Assembly (NCBI GenBank): GCA_016296655.1
Contig: JAEDIW010000020.1
Coordinates: forward strand, 1-44,832
From: Treponema sp.
GTDB lineage: Bacteria > Spirochaetota > Spirochaetia > Treponematales > Treponemataceae
DNA length: 44,832 nucleotides
Reading direction: 5' to 3'
The translations under genes and the position numbers were made by a program. A model generated the notes under the pieces. That model was given only the letters and a program-made list of their open reading frames with translations, was not told the DNA's origin and searched no databases. The first letter of the stretch is position 1. Every line of letters begins with the position of its first letter. Positions 33,889-41,879 of the stretch are shown in pieces.

Positions 33889-35997
33889 TTATTTTTTTTC
33901 CTGAGCTTCAACAGCATCAATATAAGAAAGGTTCAAACGTCCCATTTTATCAACTTCAAGAAGCTTTACAGGAATCTGCTGACCTTCTTTCAATACATCT
34001 GTAACCTTGCTTACGCGGGAACGTGAAAGTTTGGAAATGTGACAGAGTCCTTCCTTTCCAGGAAGAATTTCTACAAATGCTCCAAAATCCGTAATGCGCT
34101 TTACAGTACCGTTGTAAATTGTTCCAACTTCAGGATCTTCGGTAATACCCTTTACAGCTTTCTTAGCCTTTTCAGCAGCATCTCCTGTTTTTCCATAGAT
34201 TGTTACAGTTCCGTCATCTTCAGTATTGATTGTAACGCCATAATCTGCGCACAAAGCCTTGATGTTCTTTCCGCCAGGTCCAATCAATGCGCCAATTTTG
34301 TCAACAGGAATCTTCATTGAAAGAATTTTCGGAGCAAACTGACTGATTGCAGCAGGTTTATCAATACATTTTTCCATAATTGAAAGAATGTGCAGACGTC
34401 CCTGACGAGCCTGTTCCAAAGCCTTTTTCATGATTTCAGTTGTTACACCGGCAATCTTAATGTCCATTTGGAAACCTGTAATACCGTCTTTTGTTCCGGC
34501 AACTTTAAAGTCCATATCACCAAGATGATCTTCTTCTCCAAGAATATCAGAAAGAACCTGATACCTCTTATACGGATTTTCTGCATCACCTTCTGTAATA
34601 AGTCCCATGGCAATTCCAGCTACCATTTTTTTCATTGGAACACCAGCCGCCAGCATAGACAAACAGCCGCCACAAGTAGAAGCCTGTGAAGAGGAACCGT
34701 TTGATTCCATGATTTCAGAAACTACACGAATTGTATAAGGGAATTCTTCGCGAGTTGGAACCATTGGAGCAAGCGAGCGGCGAGCAAGGTTTCCATGACC
34801 AATTTCGCGGCGGCCTGTAGAAAGACGTCCAACTTCACCAACAGAATAAGGTGGAAAGTTGTAATGAAGAATGAAATTTTCACTTCTGTCTCCATCGATG
34901 TCATCATAAACTTGTTCGTCAAGAGCTGTACCCAATGTTGTAACAGCTAAAGACTGAGTTTCACCGCGTGTAAACAGTGCCGAACCGTGAGGACGAGGCA
35001 GAACATTTATTTCACAGTCAATAGGACGAATTTCATCGCATTTACGACCGTCAATGCGTACACCTTCATCCAAAATTGATTTACGCAAAAGCTTATACTG
35101 AATGTCATCAAACAAAGCGTCAAAAAGTTTTTTCTGAACTGCATCTTCAAGCTGTTCTGCATATTTTTCTGCAATCTGCTTCTTTACAGCCTTTACTGCA
35201 AGACCACGATTCTGTTTTCCATCACGGAAGCAGGCTTCTTTCAAAAGAGGTGTTGCTTCAGCTTCAATTGCATCTGCATTTTCAAGAACAACATTAAGTG
35301 GAGCAAGAGGAAGTTTTTCTTTTCCTGCAAGCTTCTGAAGCTCTTCCTGAAGATGACACATTTCAGTAATAAAACCCTGAGCCTTTTCAAGAGCACCAAG
35401 CATCACTTCTTCAGAAGCCTCATGAGCTCCACCTTCTACCATTGTAAAACCTTCAGCTGTACCAGCAACAACAATTTCAAGTTCTGCCTTTTCAATCTGC
35501 TGGAAAGTCGGGTTAATTACATATTCACCATTTATAAAAGCAACACGGCAGGCAGCTACAGGTCCATGAAATGGAATATCTGAAATTGTAACTGCAGCAG
35601 ATGCTGCAATAACTGCCAGAATATCAGGTGTATGAACACCATCAGTTGAAACACATGTTGGAACAATCTGAATTTCGCGTCCAAAAGATACTTCAAAAAG
35701 CGGACGCATCGGACGGTCGATAAGACGTGAAACGAGGATTTCTTTATCCTTCGGACGACCTTCCCTTTTTACAAAACCACCAGGAATTTTTCCTGCAGCA
35801 TAAAATTTTTCGTTGTAATCAACGGTTACAGGAACGAAATCCATTCCTTCCGTAACATCACTTGACGCACATACTGTTGCAATAATGGCTGTTCCTGCAT
35901 ATTGAGCATAAACACAGCCATTAGCCTGTTTTCCAATTTTTCCTGTTTCAAGGATAAGCTCGCCGTCGCCAAGCTTGTACGTAACTCTTTGTACCAT
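33889..35997 (-). CDS. pnp: Polynucleotide phosphorylase
   Basis: PNPase degrades RNA from the 3' end using phosphate, giving nucleoside diphosphates, and is part of the RNA degradosome. The 702-residue product has two RNase PH domains, with RDKE-type motifs such as REGRPKDKEILVSRLIDRPMRPLF in the first and EFPYTIRVVSEIMESNGSSSQA in the second. A KH domain (KIGALIGPGGKNIKAL) and a C-terminal S1 domain (GTVKRITDFGAFVEILPGKEG) follow. AAGGAAAG precedes the ATG. An intrinsic terminator separates it from rpsO upstream, so its level may depend on partial read-through or RNase processing. Confidence 0.97.
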   Translation of the reverse strand: MVQRVTYKLGDGELILETGKIGKQANGCVYAQYAGTAIIATVCASSDVTEGMDFVPVTVDYNEKFYAAGKIPGGFVKREGRPKDKEILVSRLIDRPMRPLFEVSFGREIQIVPTCVSTDGVHTPDILAVIAASAAVTISDIPFHGPVAACRVAFINGEYVINPTFQQIEKAELEIVVAGTAEGFTMVEGGAHEASEEVMLGALEKAQGFITEMCHLQEELQKLAGKEKLPLAPLNVVLENADAIEAEATPLLKEACFRDGKQNRGLAVKAVKKQIAEKYAEQLEDAVQKKLFDALFDDIQYKLLRKSILDEGVRIDGRKCDEIRPIDCEINVLPRPHGSALFTRGETQSLAVTTLGTALDEQVYDDIDGDRSENFILHYNFPPYSVGEVGRLSTGRREIGHGNLARRSLAPMVPTREEFPYTIRVVSEIMESNGSSSQASTCGGCLSMLAAGVPMKKMVAGIAMGLITEGDAENPYKRYQVLSDILGEEDHLGDMDFKVAGTKDGITGFQMDIKIAGVTTEIMKKALEQARQGRLHILSIMEKCIDKPAAISQFAPKILSMKIPVDKIGALIGPGGKNIKALCADYGVTINTEDDGTVTIYGKTGDAAEKAKKAVKGITEDPEVGTIYNGTVKRITDFGAFVEILPGKEGLCHISKLSRSRVSKVTDVLKEGQQIPVKLLEVDKMGRLNLSYIDAVEAQEKK

Positions 35998-36060
35998 TCT
36001 TTCCTTCTACTTCTTTATAGTTCTTTATAAACCTGAATGCGGAGCAAACAGGCTGCCACA

Positions 36061-36113
36061 AAATAAAAAAAATGCCTGCGGGTGCGTGCGGCTGCAACAC
36101 CTACAGGCATTGT
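36061..36113 (-). terminator. Intrinsic terminator between rpsO and pnp
   Basis: Read on the minus strand, AATGCCTG (36104-36111 complement) pairs with CAGGCATT (36071-36078 complement). An inner GGTG/CACC pair extends the stem around a GC-rich loop, and TTTTTTTTATTTT follows. The hairpin lies 13 bp after the rpsO stop. It is strong, so most transcripts from the rimP promoter could stop here. Confidence 0.8.
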
Positions 36114-36123
36114 ATCAACTAAA

Positions 36124-36393
36124 CTACTTGCGCAGACCCAATTCTTTGATAAGTGCGCGATAAGTTTCCAAACTACGGCGTTCAAGATACTTGAGCATAC
36201 TTCTGCGCTGTCCAACAAGCTTCATCATGCTGCGTTTTGCACCTGAATCTTTTGGGAAACGCTGTACATGAGCTGTAAGCTGTTTAATACGTTCTGTAAG
36301 TAAAGCAACCTGTACTTTTGTGTTTCCAGTGTCGTTTTCATTTGCACCAAATTTGCTGACAATAGCAGCAGAAGTTTCTTTTGTAAGTGCCAT
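36124..36393 (-). CDS. rpsO: 30S ribosomal protein S15
   Basis: S15 binds 16S rRNA early in 30S assembly. At 89 residues it has the usual length. The conserved stretch GNTKVQVALLTERIKQLTAH, the KDSGAKRSMMKLVGQRRSML region and YLERRSLETYRALIKELGLRK match the family along their whole length. It is preceded by ribF (27 bp) and followed by a terminator before pnp. This rpsO-pnp pairing is widely conserved. Confidence 0.98.
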   Translation of the reverse strand: MALTKETSAAIVSKFGANENDTGNTKVQVALLTERIKQLTAHVQRFPKDSGAKRSMMKLVGQRRSMLKYLERRSLETYRALIKELGLRK

Positions 36394-36419
36394 TCTATTC
36401 CTCTCTATATTTGTTTGCC

Positions 36420-37256
36420 TTATATAAATTCAATTGCCCTAACCGTAGAAAAACTTACTGATTCAGGAATCTGCAGGCGAAGGAATTGAGATTCCACAAT
36501 CATTTCAGTTCTACAGCCATTCTTTTCAGAATTACCGGACATTATTGCCATTACTTTATATTTACCTTCAGCAGGAAAAACCTGAAACAATTTTTTTTCT
36601 GCAATAAGATAAAACATATTTTCTTTAATTTCACGCTTCCAGACTAGATTTGAACAATCAAGGGCATAGGGCCGAGCCAGCATACAGTTTACAGAATCCA
36701 TAGCTGCATCCAAAACAGCCTGACGAATTCTTGAAGAACTGACTCTCTCAGCTTCATACAACACAGGAGGAACAATACAGGTTTCAAAACCAAGTTCCTT
36801 CGAATATTCACAAATCTGGTCAATTCCTGTAGCTCCGTGATACCCGCAATGAAAGTCCCTGCCTTCTGCAATGAATTTCATATTAAGATATTTCACTAAG
36901 TATTCAAGAAATACACGTCCCTCTATTCTACCAAAATCATCGGAAAAGTCAATGACCACAGCAAAAGCAATGCCATAGTTTTTAAAAAAAGCAAGTCTCT
37001 GCTCCAATGTTGAAACATCGCCTTTATATTCCGAAGGACATTTATATCCGGTAAGAGGACGGCGAAATGTAATTACACCAGGTACAAAATTTCTTTCAGC
37101 TTGTTCTTTCAACAGAGCCTGTAAAAGTTTTTCATGCCCAATATGAGGACCGTCAAAGCTTCCTACAGAAATAGCTGTACCTTTTGCAAAAAGGTCAGGC
37201 ACGGGAATTTTTCCGCTGATAATCTGCAAAATATCATTCCATGCAAAAACTTTCAT
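36420..37256 (-). CDS. ribF: RibF-like FAD synthetase, riboflavin-kinase domain not recognisable
   Basis: RibF usually phosphorylates riboflavin to FMN and adenylates FMN to FAD. The adenylyltransferase half is clear: GSFDGPHIGHEKLL near 32-45, GRDFHCGYHG near 132-140 and SSSRIRQAV near 173-181. After ARPYALD (195-200), where the kinase half would begin with a glycine-rich GRTIGFPTAN-like motif, the last 80 residues show no such motif. The total of 278 residues is also shorter than the usual 300-330. The kinase step may be absent, or done elsewhere. It lies between truB and rpsO, its common position. Confidence 0.88.
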   Translation of the reverse strand: MKVFAWNDILQIISGKIPVPDLFAKGTAISVGSFDGPHIGHEKLLQALLKEQAERNFVPGVITFRRPLTGYKCPSEYKGDVSTLEQRLAFFKNYGIAFAVVIDFSDDFGRIEGRVFLEYLVKYLNMKFIAEGRDFHCGYHGATGIDQICEYSKELGFETCIVPPVLYEAERVSSSRIRQAVLDAAMDSVNCMLARPYALDCSNLVWKREIKENMFYLIAEKKLFQVFPAEGKYKVMAIMSGNSEKNGCRTEMIVESQFLRLQIPESVSFSTVRAIEFI

Positions 37257-37266
37257 TTGTGCTACA

Positions 37267-38358
37267 TTACACCTCTACAGCTTTTGGAACAACATATCCA
37301 TAATAAAGCCGTCCCTTATTCATATTGATTATTCCGCAAAAAACATTTTCCTCTGAAAAAACAGCAAACTGAACTTCTTTTTCACCGCCTGAAACTGAAA
37401 AATCAGGATTTTCAGTAAAATTCTTAAAAAACTTGAAATTAAGAGGTCTGCCGTTGAAAAATTGAAATTCATACTTTTTCAGGAGCACCACAGAAAAAAA
37501 GCCGCAATCCTCGGCAAGTTCAGGTGTCATAAAATTCAACTTGGCAGGAATTTCTTCAAGCAAAATCCTGTCAGATTCATCATTTCCAGAATTTTCAGAT
37601 TTCTGAATTTCCAGCGACTCCACAACATTTTTTATTGAAAAATCTGGCAGAAACGAATAGCCGGCAGCATCTTGCAGCTGAAATTTTCCGACCGTTGTCC
37701 TCAAAAGACCTGCTAGAAATGCAGCACTTGAACAGTCTATGCCAATATCACGAGCAAGGCTTCTTATGTATGTACCAGAGGAAACTTCAAACATAACTCT
37801 TGCATATAAAACTTTTCTGCCAGCGAAATCTGGGCAATCAGCAGAATATGCAAAAACCTCAGAAGAAAATGCAGTACCGTCATCAAACTGAATTTCCTTC
37901 AACTCCGTTTTATAAACAAATACTGGCCGCTTGGGTAACTGAACCACATTTCCACTTCTAGCAAGCTCGCTGGCTCTATGACCATTTACATGAATAGCAG
38001 AAAAAGCAGGGGGAGCCTGCATTATTTTACCCGAAAACTTTTCAAGAGATTTCTTAAACTGAGAAAAGGTGGGAAGCTCAGCAGTTCTTACGACCTCGCC
38101 GCATGGATCCAAAGTATCTGTTTCCTTTCCAAAACAAATTACAGCTTCATAGCTTTTGTCAAAAGCCGTAATTCTTGAAGAAAGCCTGGTCAAAGAACCT
38201 GTACAGACAACAAGCAGCCCGGAAGCAAAACTGTCTAAAGTTCCTGTATGCCCAACTTTTTTGGTATGCAGAGCTTTTTTTATTGTAAAAAGAGAAGAAA
38301 AACTTGTCCTGCCAGGTCTTTTTGCAAGCAGGACAATGCCAGAATTACTGGTTTTCAA
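37267..38358 (-). CDS. truB: tRNA pseudouridine-55 synthase TruB
   Basis: TruB makes pseudouridine 55 in the T-loop of nearly all tRNAs. The product has the family start GIVLLAKRPGRTS, then the catalytic Asp in GHTGTLDSFASG. PPAFSAIHVNGHRASELAR and GTYIRSLARDIG also belong to the family. It has about 363 residues, longer than usual because of a C-terminal extension. There is no ATG near the family start. Candidate starts are TTG at 38358 (listed), CTG at 38367, six bases after GGAGG, and TTG at 38394. All overlap the end of rbfA, which suggests coupling. Confidence 0.9.
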   Translation of the reverse strand: MKTSNSGIVLLAKRPGRTSFSSLFTIKKALHTKKVGHTGTLDSFASGLLVVCTGSLTRLSSRITAFDKSYEAVICFGKETDTLDPCGEVVRTAELPTFSQFKKSLEKFSGKIMQAPPAFSAIHVNGHRASELARSGNVVQLPKRPVFVYKTELKEIQFDDGTAFSSEVFAYSADCPDFAGRKVLYARVMFEVSSGTYIRSLARDIGIDCSSAAFLAGLLRTTVGKFQLQDAAGYSFLPDFSIKNVVESLEIQKSENSGNDESDRILLEEIPAKLNFMTPELAEDCGFFSVVLLKKYEFQFFNGRPLNFKFFKNFTENPDFSVSGGEKEVQFAVFSEENVFCGIINMNKGRLYYGYVVPKAVEV

Positions 38359-38722
38359 GTTTTGCAGAAGCTTCCTCCGATTCCAGCTTTTCAAGCTTCT
38401 TTACCATTTCAAACCCCTGTTTTATTGACTTATCAGCAACAAAAGTCAACTTTGGGAACTGCCTGATTCTGAGCTTTTTTGCAATAGTTGACTGAATAAA
38501 ACCTGCAGCACTTTGCAATCCAGCAACACCGCGTTCAACCTGCTCGTCAGGAAGAAAACTTGAAACATTTACCTTTGCATAGCTTAAATCCCTTACAATT
38601 TCAACATGATTTATCGTCAAAAAAGTTGAAACTCTAGGATCTTTTATCTGCTGGCGGAGAATCAACTGAGAAATTTCCTCACGCAGCTGCTCTCCAAGCC
38701 TTATTAATCTATATTCTCCCAT
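38345..38722 (-). CDS. rbfA: 30S ribosome-binding factor A
   Basis: RbfA matures the 5' end of 16S rRNA and binds free 30S subunits. From the ATG at 38722 it has 125 residues, starting with GEYRLIRLGEQLREEISQLI, a typical family start. The central SYAKVNVSSFLPDEQ and LRIRQFPKLTFVADKSIKQG blocks form the conserved KH-like fold. AAGGA lies seven bases before this ATG; an ATG at 38743 would add seven residues with no such site. It overlaps truB by 14 bp. Confidence 0.94.
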   Translation of the reverse strand: MGEYRLIRLGEQLREEISQLILRQQIKDPRVSTFLTINHVEIVRDLSYAKVNVSSFLPDEQVERGVAGLQSAAGFIQSTIAKKLRIRQFPKLTFVADKSIKQGFEMVKKLEKLESEEASAKLENQ

Positions 38723-38740
38723 AAAAATCCTTATAAAAGA

Positions 38741-38771
38741 CATTTTTAATCAGTTTCAGCAATTAAAAATG
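38741..38771. repeat. Perfect hairpin upstream of rbfA
   Basis: CATTTTTAAT (38741-38750) and ATTAAAAATG (38762-38771) pair over ten bases with an 11-base loop. It lies just upstream of the chosen rbfA start, in the infB-rbfA gap. Confidence 0.5.
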
Positions 38772-38783
38772 CCTGAAAGTTAA

Positions 38784-38828
38784 AAAAGAAACACGACCAC
38801 AGAAAAATCTGACAGCAGTGTTTCTTTT
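38784..38828 (-). terminator. Terminator-like hairpin between infB and rbfA
   Basis: AAAAGAAACAC (38784-38794) and GTGTTTCTTTT (38818-38828) pair over eleven bases. On the minus strand the second arm runs into TTTTTT. It lies 41 bp after the infB stop, inside what should be one operon. It could partially terminate, or be an RNase processing site. Confidence 0.55.
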
Positions 38829-38868
38829 AATCATTACCCCTTTGAATAATCCCTAAAAATGTAATCTT

Positions 38869-41712
38869 CTAGAGATTTCCTTCAAGTGTTTTTTTTGCCA
38901 TTGCAGCTTTTTTTGCCTTTCCGGCAGCTTTTTCTGCAGCCAGCTGTTCTCTTTCTGCCTCAGCAGCAGCCTCAGCTTCAGCTTTTGCAGTTGCAGCACG
39001 CTCTGAAGCCTTTCTTTCAGCTTCGGCCTTTTCGTCTACAAGAGTATCTCCAAGCTTGCGGGCAATTTCTACATACTCAAGAACTTCAAGCTGGTCTCCA
39101 ACCTTGATATCCTGCCAGTTTTCAAGACCGATACCACATTCAAAACCTGCCTTTACTTCTTTTGCATCATCCTTGTAACGTTTCAGGGAAGTAATCTTGC
39201 CTGTAAAAAGAACGATGCCTTCACGAATAAGATTTACAATGCTTGAACGTTTTACATAACCGTCAGTTACATAACATCCGGCAATTACGCCAACCTTTGG
39301 AACCTTGAAAGTATCGCGAACTTCGATTGTTCCTACAGTTTCTTCCCTTGTGTCAGGTTTCAGCATACCTTCCATTGCAAGGGTAACTTCTTCCACACAC
39401 TTATAGATGATGTTGTACTTACGAATATCAACCTTTTCCTGATCGGCAAGAAGCTTGGCTTTTGGCGTAGGACGAACATTGAAACCGATGATAAAGGCAT
39501 TGGAGTCAGCTGCAGCAAGAAGAACATCACTTTCGTTGATGGCACCTGCAGAAGAATGAATGACAACAAGGCGAATATCTTTTGTAGACAGCTTTTCAAG
39601 GGAAGCTTTGAGGGCTTCTGCAGAACCCTGAACATCTGCCTTAATAACAACCTTAAGTTCCTTGACTTCATTGTTTGCAATATCAGTATAAAGTGAATCA
39701 AGGGTTGTTTTCTTAACGGCTTTTGCAGCCTCAAAACGTTTCAATTCCTGACGCTTTGTAGAAATTGAACGTGCATCTTTTTCATTTTCTGTAACCTGGA
39801 ACGGATCTCCGGCATTCGGCATTTCTTCCATGCCAAGAACTTCAACAGGAGTACTAGGACCTGCTTCCTTTATACGCTTGCCATAATCATTGAACATGGC
39901 ACGGACTCGTCCTGCATAAATTCCTGCGACAAAAGGATCTCCTTGATGCAAAGTACCTTTCTGTACGATTACCGTAGAAACAACACCGCGTCCCTGGTCA
40001 ACACGCGACTCTATGATTTTACCTTCAGCACGAGTTTTTACAGGCGATTTCAGTTCAAGGATTTCAGCCTGAAGCAGAATTGCTTCAAGAAGTTCGTCAA
40101 TTCCCTGACCTTTCAAAGCACTGATATATACATATTGAGTATCACCGCCCCATTCTTCAGGAGTAAGTCCCTGTTCTGAAAGCTGAGTTTTTACCAAATC
40201 AGGATTTGCTTCAGGTTTATCGATTTTATTAACAGCTACAATAATCGGAACTTTTGCATCCTTTGCATGATGGATAGCTTCCAAAGTCTGTGGCATCACA
40301 CCATCATCAGCTGCGACAACCAAAACAACAATATCCGTAACCTGTGCACCACGGGCACGCATCATAGTAAATGCTTCATGTCCTGGAGTATCAAGGAATG
40401 TAATGTTACCCTTTGGAGTAGTAACCGAATAAGCACCAATATGCTGAGTAATTCCACCAAATTCGCCGGCAACAACATTTGAATGACGAATTGCATCCAA
40501 AGTTTTTGTTTTACCATGGTCAACATGTCCCATTACGGTAACAATTGGAGGTCTAGGCAAAGAATCATCGTCAGAAGCCGTTTCACTTTCAATTACAGTT
40601 TCATCATAAAGACTTACAAGATGCACTTCACATCCGTATTCTGCAGCAAGCAGGGAAGCTGTTTCATGGTCAATTGACTGAGTAATCGTAACCATTTCGC
40701 CCATTCCCATAAGCTTCGCAATGATATCAGAAGCCTTAAGGTTCATTTTTTTTGCAAGATCAGAAACGGAAACAGTTTCCATAATATCAATCTGCTTTGG
40801 AACTACGCTTGCTGGAGTTTCATTTTTCTTTTTATTTTCATACAAGGTTGACTCATCAAAAAAATCTTCCTTGTCTTTGCGGCTGTAAACCTGCTGTTTT
40901 TTGCCTTTATATGCTTTTTTACCGGCACTTCGAACTTCTGGAAGAGGAGCTGCTGGCGCATGAGCTGCAGAACGAGGACCACCCATACCAGGTCTGAATC
41001 CTCCACCCTGACCGCCATTGCGCTGACCTGAAAAACCAGGTTTTCCGCTAGAAGCGCCATTTCTATTAAATCCGCCGTTTCCCTGACGATTTTGGAAATT
41101 GCCTGAACGGAAGCCGTTTCCACCCTGACCGCCACCAAAACCACGATTCTGGAAACTGCCATTGCGAGAATATCCGTTCTGTCCATCACCTCTTTCACGG
41201 TTCTGATAGCCTTCACGAGCCTGAGCTCCTGTAAAGCCGCCTTCCCTGCGCTGATATCCCTGATTATTTCCATAACCACGCTGATTGCGGAAACCATTGT
41301 TTCTAGATCCGTTATTTCCAGAACGAGGATGATCAGACAGATTTCCAGCCTTAACATTCGGGCGCTTTGAATTAAGTTCAAAAGTTACAGGAGCTTTTTT
41401 TTCTTCAGCAGGAACAGACTTTGCTTCTGAAACAGGCTGACGTTCTGAAGAAGAAGCTGCCAAAGTTGCAGTTTCAACAGCAGGTTTAACTTCTTTTTTC
41501 TGAGGAACGGAATTTACAGCAGATACTGTTTTTTTTGCAACCGGGTGCTGCGGTACTGAGCCGGCAGGAGCATTTCCTGATTGAGTTTTCTTTACTATTA
41601 CCACACGCTTTCTTTCAGTTGCAGTTCCGGAAGATGCTGGTTTTTCGGAAACCGCATCATTCTTTTTTTTATTCAATACAAATCCTGGTTTTTTAACAGA
41701 TTCATCTGTCAT
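38869..41712 (-). CDS. infB: Translation initiation factor IF2
   Basis: IF2 brings fMet-tRNA to the 30S subunit and promotes subunit joining. The 947-residue product has a basic N-terminal part with Lys/Ala/Pro stretches. A low-complexity Gly/Asn/Arg/Gln region spans 129-246. The IF2-N domain (VSVSDLAKKMNLKASDIIAKL) is near 314-334. The GTPase domain has VTVMGHVDHGKTKTL at 391-405, DTPGHEAF and VNKIDKPEANPD. Domains II, III and C2 complete the protein, and an Ala/Glu/Lys-rich C-terminal tail follows. No other IF2 gene is in view. It lies between nusA and rbfA. Confidence 0.97.
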   Translation of the reverse strand: MTDESVKKPGFVLNKKKNDAVSEKPASSGTATERKRVVIVKKTQSGNAPAGSVPQHPVAKKTVSAVNSVPQKKEVKPAVETATLAASSSERQPVSEAKSVPAEEKKAPVTFELNSKRPNVKAGNLSDHPRSGNNGSRNNGFRNQRGYGNNQGYQRREGGFTGAQAREGYQNRERGDGQNGYSRNGSFQNRGFGGGQGGNGFRSGNFQNRQGNGGFNRNGASSGKPGFSGQRNGGQGGGFRPGMGGPRSAAHAPAAPLPEVRSAGKKAYKGKKQQVYSRKDKEDFFDESTLYENKKKNETPASVVPKQIDIMETVSVSDLAKKMNLKASDIIAKLMGMGEMVTITQSIDHETASLLAAEYGCEVHLVSLYDETVIESETASDDDSLPRPPIVTVMGHVDHGKTKTLDAIRHSNVVAGEFGGITQHIGAYSVTTPKGNITFLDTPGHEAFTMMRARGAQVTDIVVLVVAADDGVMPQTLEAIHHAKDAKVPIIVAVNKIDKPEANPDLVKTQLSEQGLTPEEWGGDTQYVYISALKGQGIDELLEAILLQAEILELKSPVKTRAEGKIIESRVDQGRGVVSTVIVQKGTLHQGDPFVAGIYAGRVRAMFNDYGKRIKEAGPSTPVEVLGMEEMPNAGDPFQVTENEKDARSISTKRQELKRFEAAKAVKKTTLDSLYTDIANNEVKELKVVIKADVQGSAEALKASLEKLSTKDIRLVVIHSSAGAINESDVLLAAADSNAFIIGFNVRPTPKAKLLADQEKVDIRKYNIIYKCVEEVTLAMEGMLKPDTREETVGTIEVRDTFKVPKVGVIAGCYVTDGYVKRSSIVNLIREGIVLFTGKITSLKRYKDDAKEVKAGFECGIGLENWQDIKVGDQLEVLEYVEIARKLGDTLVDEKAEAERKASERAATAKAEAEAAAEAEREQLAAEKAAGKAKKAAMAKKTLEGNL

Positions 41713-41753
41713 ATAATCTTCTATCCTCTAATCCTCGTTAAACTTGCTAAAAC

Positions 41754-41773
41754 CAACTGCAACGCAGCTTTTC
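41754..41773. repeat. TGCAACGCA-centred mini-hairpin upstream of infB
   Basis: AACTGC and GCAGCTT flank AAC (41755-41770), giving a short imperfect stem. It resembles hairpin 5 of the array at 32429-32447. Confidence 0.3.
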
Positions 41774-41840
41774 AGAAATACTGACTGATTTTAAAGCCTT
41801 TTCCCAGTATTTCATAAGGGTTACCCCTTTATTCAGAATA

Positions 41841-41874
41841 ATTCAGAAAAACTATTTTTCAAGTTTTTCTGAAT
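41841..41874. repeat. 13-bp perfect hairpin between nusA and infB
   Basis: ATTCAGAAAAACT (41841-41853) and AGTTTTTCTGAAT (41862-41874) pair perfectly around an eight-base loop, six bases beyond the nusA stop. A second ATTCAGAA copy (41831-41838) could compete with it. No U-run follows, so processing or mRNA stabilisation is more likely than termination. Confidence 0.6.
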
Positions 41875-41879
41875 ATTTT

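Noticed and set aside
38345..38394. Frameshift between rbfA and truB
   Set aside because: Both proteins are complete over their family domains; the overlap is explained by a non-AUG start.
40803..41381. Minus-strand ORF of 192 codons in another frame of infB
   Set aside because: It overlaps the low-complexity part of IF2 in a shifted frame; its long length comes from the skewed composition.
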